Of a stretch of DNA of 64,000 bases, positions 57,280 to 64,000 are shown in pieces. The DNA comes from Parerythrobacter jejuensis. Lineage in GTDB: Bacteria; Pseudomonadota; Alphaproteobacteria; Sphingomonadales; Sphingomonadaceae. Below the pieces are notes generated by a model that saw only the letters and a list, made by a program, of their open reading frames with translations, ran no database searches and was not told the DNA's origin. A program made the position numbers and the translations under genes. Where the stretch lies: the NCBI RefSeq assembly GCF_039536765.1, contig NZ_BAAAZF010000001.1, positions 434,001 through 498,000 on the forward strand, in the 5' to 3' direction. Position 1 is the first letter of the stretch; each line of letters opens with the position of its first letter.

Positions 57280-57335
57280 GCTTTGGCGCTGCCGAGCGAG
57301 ACGCCAGTACGCTAACGCGACAGAAACGTCGTTCC

Positions 57336-58253
57336 CTATTCCGGAAGGAATTCGGGCACCGAAAGGTACCGTTCACCGGTATCGTAATTGAAGCCGAGGA
57401 TGCGCGCACCGCTGTCCAATTCTGGAAGCTTCTTGGCGATCGCCGCTAGCGTGGCGCCGGAGGAGATTCCCACAAGCATGCCTTCTTCCGCAGCAGCCCG
57501 TCGCGCCATCTCCTTGGCATCTTCGGCATCCACCTGGATTGCACCATCAATTGATTGCGTGTGCAAATTTCCCGGAATGAAGCCTGCGCCAATGCCCTGG
57601 ATCGGGTGAGGGCCAGGTTGGCCACCATTGATGACAGGGGAGAGGGCAGGCTCAACACCATAGGCTTTCATCCCGTTCCAATGCCGCTTCAGCTCTTCAG
57701 CGCAGCCGGTCAGGTGGCCACCTGTCCCGACACCGGTGATCATCACATCGATGGGCGCATCACGGAAGTCGGCGAGGATTTCCTGCGACGTCGTCCGGAC
57801 ATGGACCTGGAAATTGGATTCATTGTCGAATTGGCTGGGCATCCAGGCACCGTCGGTTTGCTCCACCAGTTCGGTCGCGCGCTCGATGGCACCCTTCATG
57901 CCTTTGGCCTTGTCGGTCAAATCGAAACTCGCTCCGTAGGCCAGCATCAAGCGCCGCCGCTCAAGGCTCATGCTTTCCGGCATCACCAGCACCAGTTTGT
58001 AGCCCTTGACCGCTGCCACCATGGCGAGGCCGATGCCGGTATTTCCGCTGGTCGGTTCAATGATTGTCCCGCCCGGCTTGAGCGCACCGGAGGCTTCAGC
58101 ATCTTCGATCATGGCCAATGCAATTCGGTCTTTGATCGAGCCGCCGGGATTGGCCCGTTCGGATTTGATCCAGACCTCGTGATCGGGAAACAATTTGCTT
58201 ACGCGGATATGGGGCGTGCCACCAATCGTGGCGAGAATGTTATCGGCTTTCAT
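57336..58253 (-). CDS. cysK: Cysteine synthase A (O-acetylserine sulfhydrylase)
   Basis: 305 residues. PLP enzyme joining O-acetylserine and sulfide to cysteine. The PLP lysine is K41 in [13 protein letters not shown], the asparagine loop is TSGNTGIGL, and the phosphate cup is VGTGGHLTG. The C-terminus ends in ERYLSVPEF, the normal finish. The shorter length (305) and the sequence are of the CysK rather than CysM class. The MFS gene ends 27 bases upstream on the same strand. Confidence 0.96.
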   Translation of the reverse strand: MKADNILATIGGTPHIRVSKLFPDHEVWIKSERANPGGSIKDRIALAMIEDAEASGALKPGGTIIEPTSGNTGIGLAMVAAVKGYKLVLVMPESMSLERRRLMLAYGASFDLTDKAKGMKGAIERATELVEQTDGAWMPSQFDNESNFQVHVRTTSQEILADFRDAPIDVMITGVGTGGHLTGCAEELKRHWNGMKAYGVEPALSPVINGGQPGPHPIQGIGAGFIPGNLHTQSIDGAIQVDAEDAKEMARRAAAEEGMLVGISSGATLAAIAKKLPELDSGARILGFNYDTGERYLSVPEFLPE

Positions 58254-58280
58254 CGTGTCTCTCCCGGGGGGAATTGGATT

Positions 58281-59558
58281 CTATGACTCGCTCTTAGACA
58301 ATTCTGGCGGCGGATCGAAGGTCTTCGTGGTCCTGAGAACAGGAAACAGGCGACTCCACATTGCGACAGTCACGATAGCGCCGATGCCACCGGCAACCAC
58401 AGCACCAACCGGCCCGACAATGCTGGCAAGTGTACCTGAGAACGCATCACCCCCTTCGTTGGACGCCCCAATGGTCAGCAACGACACGCTAGAGACCCGC
58501 CCGCGCTTGTCATCAGGGGTGTGCAACTGGATCAGGGACTGGCGGATATAAACACTGAACATGTCCGCTGCCCCAACGATGAACAGCATCGCCAGGCTCA
58601 ATGGCATGGAAGTCGAAAGCCCAAAGACAATCGTCGCGATGCCGAAAACGAAAACGGCCCACAGCATCTTTGGCCCGACATTCGTTTCGAGTGGGCGAAA
58701 GCTGAAGAACAGCGCCGTAAGAGCGGCGCCCACTGCCGGAGCCATTGCCAGCTGGCTAAGCCCCGTTGCACCGACCTCGAGAATATCGCGCGCATAGACC
58801 GGAAACAGCGCTGTGGCCCCGGCCAGAAACACGGCGAACAGATCGAGCGTGATCGCTCCGAGGACCATCTTGTTCTGGCCAACATAGCGCAGACCATCGA
58901 CGATCTGCCCGATGGGTCGTTGATCCTTACGAACGGCAGGCTGCGCAACCGTGCCGATGAAGCCCAACGAGATAACCGAAAGGGCAAACAGTCCCGTCGC
59001 CACGCTGTACGGCAATGCGGGATCAATCACATAGAAATAGCCACCCAGCGCAGGTCCGACGATCATGCCGACCTGCCACGCGATACTCGAAAGGGCGATC
59101 GCATTGGGGAGGATCGCCTTGGGCACAAGATTGGGTGCAAGCGCAGAAAGCGCCGGGCCCGCGAAGGCACGCGCGATACCCAGAAAGACCGCCACAGAGA
59201 ACAGCCACGGAAGCGAGATTGCATCTTGCATCGTCAGCCATGCCAGGATGGCCGCGCAAGCGAGCTGCATGGCCACGGTGACCCTGCCGATATTACGTCG
59301 GTCGAACCGGTCTGCGGCAAGCCCGACGAACGGAGTAAGAATGAAAAGGGGAAGAAACTGGAGCAGGCCGATCAGAGCCAGCTGGCCCGAGGATTCAGCA
59401 ACACTCATGCCACTGTCGCGTGCGAGGTTGTACGTTTGCCAACCGATGATCAACAGCATCGCATATTGCGCCAGCGTCATCGCCAGGCGCGATATCCAGT
59501 AAGCCCTGAAATTGGCTACCTGAAAGGGATGGCCGGGTTGGCTGTTCTCGTCAGTCAC
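58281..59558 (-). CDS. Major facilitator superfamily transporter
   Basis: 425 residues with about 12 membrane segments, of the EntS/'MFS_3' type. The first loop carries YWISRLAMTLAQYAML, and loop 2-3 has VGLAADRFDRRNIGRV, the MFS A-like motif. The N-terminal 10 residues are hydrophilic (TDENSQPGHPFQ). The substrate is unknown; relatives export siderophores or drugs. It precedes cysK by 27 bases and may share a transcript with it, but no functional link is obvious. Confidence 0.9.
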   Translation of the reverse strand: MTDENSQPGHPFQVANFRAYWISRLAMTLAQYAMLLIIGWQTYNLARDSGMSVAESSGQLALIGLLQFLPLFILTPFVGLAADRFDRRNIGRVTVAMQLACAAILAWLTMQDAISLPWLFSVAVFLGIARAFAGPALSALAPNLVPKAILPNAIALSSIAWQVGMIVGPALGGYFYVIDPALPYSVATGLFALSVISLGFIGTVAQPAVRKDQRPIGQIVDGLRYVGQNKMVLGAITLDLFAVFLAGATALFPVYARDILEVGATGLSQLAMAPAVGAALTALFFSFRPLETNVGPKMLWAVFVFGIATIVFGLSTSMPLSLAMLFIVGAADMFSVYIRQSLIQLHTPDDKRGRVSSVSLLTIGASNEGGDAFSGTLASIVGPVGAVVAGGIGAIVTVAMWSRLFPVLRTTKTFDPPPELSKSES

Positions 59559-59615
59559 CCGAAGCCCATGGCAGGGCGCAGTCGCTTATGAAAGAGAGTT
59601 GTGTTTGGAGCAGGC

Positions 59616-59954
59616 TTAGCGCGAGCGGCGCAGGCGCGGGTTGGGCTGCAGCGTATCGATCATCTGCATGAAGTCATCAAAGCGGATAATCCGTTCGAAC
59701 TGGAACCCGGCGCGATTCTCGCGGCACCAGATCACATAGGCTTCAATGCGCCCGATCACTGGCAGGCGGATGATTACGCGTTCGCCGCGATCAAGACCCT
59801 CCGCGTCGTCGATCATGAAACCATGAGCGGAAATGTTGCTGATGTGCAGCTTCACATCGCCACGAGCGAAGTGTTCGGCGATAACCGGAAAATCTACCGG
59901 ATGGCGCGCAGCACGACGCTGGTCCGTTACGGTGAGCGATGCTCCAACTGACAT
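59616..59954 (-). CDS. PilZ domain protein
   Basis: 112 residues, one PilZ domain and nothing else. The c-di-GMP-binding features are DQRRAARHPV (RxxxR) near the N-terminus and NISAHGFMID (D/N-x-S-x-x-G). The C-terminal strand pair ends with RAGFQFE. Single-domain PilZ proteins act as c-di-GMP adaptors in motility or surface polysaccharide control. The partner is not apparent here. It lies 57 bases before the MFS gene on the same strand. Confidence 0.88.
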   Translation of the reverse strand: MSVGASLTVTDQRRAARHPVDFPVIAEHFARGDVKLHISNISAHGFMIDDAEGLDRGERVIIRLPVIGRIEAYVIWCRENRAGFQFERIIRFDDFMQMIDTLQPNPRLRRSR

Positions 59955-60077
59955 AGTTCCACGACCCTCCCATTTTTGGTGTGGGAAGAACCGTATGATC
60001 GAAATTGGCTGATATTAAGTTAAGCCCGGATGTCCCGATATGGCACAAAACCGCGCTTTTCTGAGGGTTTAGCGGCC

Positions 60078-61307
60078 TTAGTGCACAAGCAGGCCGTGTT
60101 TCTTCTTACCCAGACTCAGCTTCATCTCGGCGTCTGCGCCCAGTTCAATCACCCAAGTGGGATCCGTTACCGATTCGCCATCCAGTTTCACTGCACCCTC
60201 GGCAATCTTGCGTTTTGCTTCGCCATTGGATTTGGTGAAACCAATCGCAGTCAGCGCGGCGGGCACAGTCAAGCCTTCACTACCTACCGACAATGTCGGA
60301 AGGTCTTCACCAGCACCACCACCGGCAAAAGTTTCGCTGGCCGTCTTCTCGGACGAGCGCGCGGCGTTTTCACCTCGGACCAGTTTTGTTACTTCATTTG
60401 CCAGCACAGTCTTGGCCGCGTTGATCTCGCTACCCTCGAGAGCTTCCAGACGCGCGATTTCGTCCAACGGCACATCGGTAAACAAGCGCAGGAATCGGCC
60501 TACGTCGCGATCATCAGTGTTCCGCCAATATTGCCAGAAATCATAGGCGGGCAATTGCTCTTCGTTCAGCCAAACCGCACCGTCGACTGACTTGCCCATC
60601 TTGGCGCCATCAGCCCGCGTAATTAGGGGAGCCGTCAACCCATACAGCTCGCGCTGGTCGATCCGCCGTCCAAGTTCGATACCGTTGACGATATTGCCCC
60701 ACTGGTCGCTTCCGCCCAGTTGCAGCCGACAATCATAGTCCCGCGAGAGCTTGAGGAAATCATAGGCCTGCAAGATCATGTAATTGAATTCGAGGAAGGT
60801 CAGCGGCTGCTCGCGATCGAGCCGCAGCTTCACCGAATCGAAGGTCAGCATCCGGTTGATTGTGAAATGCTTGCCGACGTCACGCAGCAATTCGATGTAG
60901 CCAAGTTCGCTCAGCCAATCGTCATTGTTGATCAAAACGGCGCCGGTCGGGCCGTCATCAAAGGTGAGTATGCGTTCGAAGCTACCTTTGATCGATGCGA
61001 TATTGCTCGCCAGCTTTTCATCGGTGAGCATCTGGCGGGTATCATCGCGCCCTGACGGATCGCCGATCTTTGCCGTGCCGCCGCCCATAATCACAATCGG
61101 GCGATGGCCTGCCTGCTGGATGCGCCGCAGCAGCATGATCGAGGCGAGATTGCCGACATGGAGCGAAGGCGCGGTCGGATCGAAACCGACATAGGCTGTC
61201 ACCACTCCCTTGCTCGCCAGGGAATCAAGTGCACCAGCATCGGTAATCTGGTGGATATGCCCGCGTTCATTCAGCAGGTTCAGCAAGTCGGATGTGTATT
61301 CGCTCAT
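60078..61307 (-). CDS. tyrS: Tyrosyl-tRNA synthetase
   Basis: 409 residues. Class I aminoacyl-tRNA synthetase: the HIGH-type motif is HVGN at residues 50-53, the KMSKS-type loop is KMGKS at 236-240, and the tyrosine-binding area shows LQLGGSDQWGNIVNG. The C-terminal S4-like RNA-binding domain (about residues 340-409) is present. ATG 61307 is the conserved start (MSEYTSDLLNLLNERG). Divergent from the DOMON-like gene, 74 bases apart. Confidence 0.98.
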   Translation of the reverse strand: MSEYTSDLLNLLNERGHIHQITDAGALDSLASKGVVTAYVGFDPTAPSLHVGNLASIMLLRRIQQAGHRPIVIMGGGTAKIGDPSGRDDTRQMLTDEKLASNIASIKGSFERILTFDDGPTGAVLINNDDWLSELGYIELLRDVGKHFTINRMLTFDSVKLRLDREQPLTFLEFNYMILQAYDFLKLSRDYDCRLQLGGSDQWGNIVNGIELGRRIDQRELYGLTAPLITRADGAKMGKSVDGAVWLNEEQLPAYDFWQYWRNTDDRDVGRFLRLFTDVPLDEIARLEALEGSEINAAKTVLANEVTKLVRGENAARSSEKTASETFAGGGAGEDLPTLSVGSEGLTVPAALTAIGFTKSNGEAKRKIAEGAVKLDGESVTDPTWVIELGADAEMKLSLGKKKHGLLVH

Positions 61308-61381
61308 AGTCGGCGGCCCCTAGCATCGGTGGGCGAACTGCCCAAGTGGCTTGCAGCGCATTTTTCCCTGCGCGATAGGCG

Positions 61382-61909
61382 ATGGCGATGCACGAACTTG
61401 TTCTCCACCCGTCATGCGAGCCCGGGCCGATCACTTCGGTCTCCGCTTCGATCCAGGCGACGCCGCATGGCTGCCGCGCCAAATTCCGTTTCTCGGGCGA
61501 TGTCGGGAGGATCAAGGTCCCGATGCCTGCGCAGTCGGAGCGGATGGACAATCTCTGGAAAACGACCTGCTTCGAGATTTTCTGGCAACCGCAGGGCGGA
61601 ACCTATTACCGTGAATTCAATCTCAGCCCTTCGTCACGCTGGGCCTGCTATGATTTCGACGATTTCCGCCTTAACAGCCGCGATGCGCCAGTGGATGCCA
61701 TTGCCATTGCATGCTCACAGCACGATGCGAAACTGGAATTGGAAGCCAGTATCGCAAGTGCATTGCCACTACCCGCCCAAGTCGCTCTCAACGCTATCGT
61801 CGAGGATATGGAGGGTAACATCCAGTTCTGGGCCTTGGCTTTCGCAGACGGGAAACCGGAATTCCACAGTACGACCTGTCGCGCACTCACGCTGGAGCCC
61901 ATCACATGA
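61382..61909 (+). CDS. DOMON-like domain protein (MurB-associated type)
   Basis: 175 residues. It has the beta-sandwich pattern of a DOMON-like domain seen in sphingomonads: FRFSGDVGRIKVP, then LWKTTCFEIFWQPQGGTYYREFNLSPSSRW in shorter form, and a C-terminal GNIQFWALAF. DOMON domains usually bind sugars or haem; here no haem ligand pair is obvious. There is no signal peptide. The stop overlaps the start of the NamZ-like gene (ATGA), so the two are translated as a unit. Function is unknown; a sugar-binding role near cell-wall recycling is inference. Confidence 0.75.
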   Translation: MAMHELVLHPSCEPGPITSVSASIQATPHGCRAKFRFSGDVGRIKVPMPAQSERMDNLWKTTCFEIFWQPQGGTYYREFNLSPSSRWACYDFDDFRLNSRDAPVDAIAIACSQHDAKLELEASIASALPLPAQVALNAIVEDMEGNIQFWALAFADGKPEFHSTTCRALTLEPIT

Positions 61910-63105
61910 AGTTCGGAATTGATCGCCTGTTAGCCGAACCGGAATTGCGCAACCCGCTGGAAGGGAAACGCGTGGCACTCGTCGCCCATCCAGCCTCCGT
62001 AACGGAAGACCTGACGCATAGCTTGGATGCTCTGATCGCAGCCGGTGTGAACGTGACCAGTGCTTTCGGTCCGCAGCACGGCCTGAAAGGCGACAAGCAA
62101 GATAATATGGTCGAGACTGCGGACGAGACCGACCCCGTCTACGGCATTCCAATATTCTCGCTTTATGGCGAAGTGCGACGGCCGAGCGGACAGATGATGT
62201 CGAGCGCGGATGTGTTCCTGTTCGATCTACAGGACCTGGGCTGCCGGATTTATACGTTTGTCACGACGCTGCTCTATCTGCTCGAAGAAGCCGCAAAGAC
62301 TGGCAAGAGCGTATGGGTTCTGGACCGTCCAAACCCCGCCGGACGCCCCGTCGAAGGGACCACGCTGATCGCGGGCCAGGAGAGCTTTGTTGGGGCAGGG
62401 CCGATGCCGATGCGCCACGGCCTTACCCTGGGCGAAATGGGTCTGTGGTTCGTCAAGCATTTCAATCTGGACGTCGATTATCGCGTGATCGACATGCATC
62501 ACTGGTTGCCAGAGGCGGCACCCGGTTATGGCTGGCCCGATTCTCGCATCTGGATCAATCCGAGCCCCAATGCCGCCAGTATCAATATGGCGCGCGCCTA
62601 TGCCGGTACCGTGATGATCGAGGGTGCGACAGTGAGCGAGGGCAGGGGGACCACACGCCCGCTGGAACTCTTGTTTGGCGCACCCGACGTAGATGCGAAG
62701 GCCGTCCATGCAGAAATGAACCGCTTGGCTCCTGACTGGCTTACCGGTTGCGCTCTACGCGAATGCTGGTTCGAACCGACTTTTCACAAGCATCAGGGAC
62801 AGTTGTGCAATGGCCTGATGGTCCATGCAGAGGGTCGTTTCTACGACCATCAGGCGTTCCGCCCGTGGCGACTGCAAGCGCTTGCCTTCAAAGCGATCCG
62901 TCACCTGTATCCGGACTATGAACTCTGGCGGGATTTCCCTTACGAATACGAGCTCGACCGGTTGGCTATCGACGTGATCAATGGCGGGCCCGCGTTTCGC
63001 GAATGGGTTGATGATCACGCCTCCACCGCTGGTGATCTGGAAGCGCTTGCAACACGCGACGAGCAAGCGTGGCGGGACGAGATCGCTCCACTCCTTCTCT
63101 ATTGA
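61906..63105 (+). CDS. DUF1343 protein, NamZ-type exo-beta-N-acetylmuramidase-like
   Basis: 399 residues. The family includes Bacillus NamZ, which releases terminal MurNAc from peptidoglycan fragments. Visible marks are FGPQHGLKGDKQDNMVE, DVFLFDLQDLGCRIYTFV, the late RGTTRPLELLFGAP and FEPTFHKHQGQLCNG. NamZ of Bacillus is secreted, but here no signal peptide is present, so it should be cytoplasmic and may act in recycling of imported fragments. It is coupled to the DOMON-like gene by a 4-base overlap and followed 18 bases later by a beta-hydroxylase gene. The activity is inferred. Confidence 0.87.
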   Translation: MKFGIDRLLAEPELRNPLEGKRVALVAHPASVTEDLTHSLDALIAAGVNVTSAFGPQHGLKGDKQDNMVETADETDPVYGIPIFSLYGEVRRPSGQMMSSADVFLFDLQDLGCRIYTFVTTLLYLLEEAAKTGKSVWVLDRPNPAGRPVEGTTLIAGQESFVGAGPMPMRHGLTLGEMGLWFVKHFNLDVDYRVIDMHHWLPEAAPGYGWPDSRIWINPSPNAASINMARAYAGTVMIEGATVSEGRGTTRPLELLFGAPDVDAKAVHAEMNRLAPDWLTGCALRECWFEPTFHKHQGQLCNGLMVHAEGRFYDHQAFRPWRLQALAFKAIRHLYPDYELWRDFPYEYELDRLAIDVINGGPAFREWVDDHASTAGDLEALATRDEQAWRDEIAPLLLY

Positions 63106-63123
63106 GGAAAGTGCAGCCCAGAC

Positions 63124-64000
63124 ATGGATGATATCGATGATCTGATCGCCAAAGCCGATGCATTGCTCGCCGCAATGGATCGTCGCGGTGCTCTGGCCTT
63201 CTACCAGGCAGCCTTGGGCGCCGGTGAAGAACATGCAGACTCAAAACGCGCGGCCCTGGATCATGCGCAGGCCATGATGATCGACATCCAGCGAGGTATG
63301 CCACACCATATTGTTGAAAGCCTCGACCACGCCGGTATGCCCGCAGATAGCTGGCATCCTCGATTTCGCGAATCCCTCGCCATCATGATGGGGCAGCGGC
63401 AGCGCAGCGGAGTGACCGAGGCCTATCCCCAGCTGCCGACCGCCTATTTCTATCCGGGCCTGCCGCATATCGAGTTTTTCGACCCGACCCAGTTCGATTG
63501 GCCCGAACATGTGCAAAATGCGACCGAGGCGATTCGGGAAGAAGCAACCCAACTGTCGTCTGAGAAGGATCTGGGCGCATATGTCAAAACTGCGGAAGAC
63601 AGACCGCAGGGCGATGTACACGGCATGCTCGAAAACGACGACTGGAGCACGTTCGACCTGACCCGAAAAGGGCAACCTGATCCGGAGCGTGTGGGGCGGT
63701 ACCCCGCGACCTATTCTGCCATCACCGATAATGCTCCGATATGTGACATTCCGGGAAAATCCCCATCGGTAATGTTTTCAAAACTGAAGGCCGGATCACG
63801 CATCCCCCCTCATACCGGGATGATAAACACCCGCTTTATCTGCCATCTGCCTCTGGTCGTGCCGGGCGAGGGTGCCTTGCGCGTTGGTACGCAAACGCGG
63901 CCATGGCTTGAGGGCGAGCTGTTCATATTCGACGACACGGTTGAGCATGAGGCCTGGAACAATGCAGGTAAAGACCGGCTCGTCTTGATCTTCGACATCT
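63124..64000 (+). CDS. Aspartyl/asparaginyl beta-hydroxylase family protein (partial, runs off the window)
   Basis: At least 292 residues from ATG 63124 (MDDIDDLIAKADALLAAMD), still open at base 64000. The N-terminal 60 residues are helical and TPR-like. The C-terminal double-stranded beta-helix has the iron-binding His in PPHTGMINTRF with its following Arg, and the second His in DTVEHEAWN. The family uses Fe(II) and 2-oxoglutarate; bacterial members hydroxylate lipids (LpxO-like) or proteins. Substrate cannot be told. The start is 18 bases after the NamZ-like gene, so it is probably in the same transcript. Confidence 0.85.
   Translation, partial: MDDIDDLIAKADALLAAMDRRGALAFYQAALGAGEEHADSKRAALDHAQAMMIDIQRGMPHHIVESLDHAGMPADSWHPRFRESLAIMMGQRQRSGVTEAYPQLPTAYFYPGLPHIEFFDPTQFDWPEHVQNATEAIREEATQLSSEKDLGAYVKTAEDRPQGDVHGMLENDDWSTFDLTRKGQPDPERVGRYPATYSAITDNAPICDIPGKSPSVMFSKLKAGSRIPPHTGMINTRFICHLPLVVPGEGALRVGTQTRPWLEGELFIFDDTVEHEAWNNAGKDRLVLIFDI

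Overview
The window is a gene-dense, GC-rich stretch of chromosome from an alphaproteobacterium. It most likely belongs to Sphingomonadales, and the gene content fits Erythrobacteraceae (Erythrobacter / Altererythrobacter-like). The evidence is the mix of gene orders (rpiB-glyA-nrdR, yqeY-dnaG-rpoD, mreBCD-mrdA-rodA, rplY-pth-ychF, glyQ-glyS-ppdK), a RibB carrying a degenerate GTP-cyclohydrolase-like tail, a DUF4170 protein, a DOMON-like/NamZ pair and a candidate EcfG-type stress promoter. No insertion sequence, prophage, CRISPR array or rRNA operon was seen. One tRNA gene (Lys, CTT) is present. The taxonomic call is inference from reading, not from a database search.

Layout. 1-3.7 kb: end of an ABC-2 permease, tgt and a secreted S9 peptidase (+). 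3.8-8.6 kb: rpsD, a small exported protein, a divergent chorismate mutase, then the minus-strand operon rpiB-glyA-small membrane protein-nrdR-SpoU methyltransferase. 8.7-10.4 kb: a membrane M28 peptidase. 10.4-14.9 kb: yqeY-dnaG-rpoD (-). 15-20.7 kb: carA-lipoprotein-carB-greA (+). 20.7-21.4 kb: a GNAT enzyme and a DUF4170 protein. 21.5-23.4 kb: a four-gene operon of small membrane-anchored proteins that resembles enterobacterial yqjCDEK, behind a GGAAC-N17-GTT promoter. 23.6-27.4 kb: eno, a phosphotransferase and a CrtC/lipocalin-like partner. 27.4-29.3 kb: ribB-ribH and tRNA-Lys. 29.5-35.2 kb: the rod-shape operon mreB-mreC-mreD-mrdA-rodA (-). 35.3-37.5 kb: mutL and a small TTG-start gene.

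37.5-41.5 kb: rplY-pth-P-loop kinase-SDR-ychF (-). 41.7-43.5 kb: two tandem TraB/GumN proteins. 43.5-44.7 kb: a compact cassette of two membrane proteins flanking a small HTH regulator, with nested palindromes at its promoter. 44.8-52.6 kb: a molybdopterin oxidoreductase, glyQ-glyS and ppdK (+). 52.6-57.3 kb: an NDUFAF5-like methyltransferase, comF, hisI, and a MerR regulator with an acyl-CoA dehydrogenase. 57.3-61.3 kb: cysK, an MFS transporter, a PilZ protein and tyrS (-). 61.4-64 kb: a DOMON-like protein, a NamZ-like DUF1343 protein and a truncated aspartyl/asparaginyl beta-hydroxylase (+).

Most of the window is core housekeeping: translation (tgt, rpsD, rplY, pth, glyQS, tyrS, tRNA-Lys), replication and transcription (dnaG, rpoD, greA, mutL), cell shape, and nucleotide, amino-acid and riboflavin metabolism. 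The less ordinary parts are the stress-type yqjD-like operon, the self-contained HTH cassette, a lipoprotein gene set between carA and carB, and the DOMON/NamZ pair.
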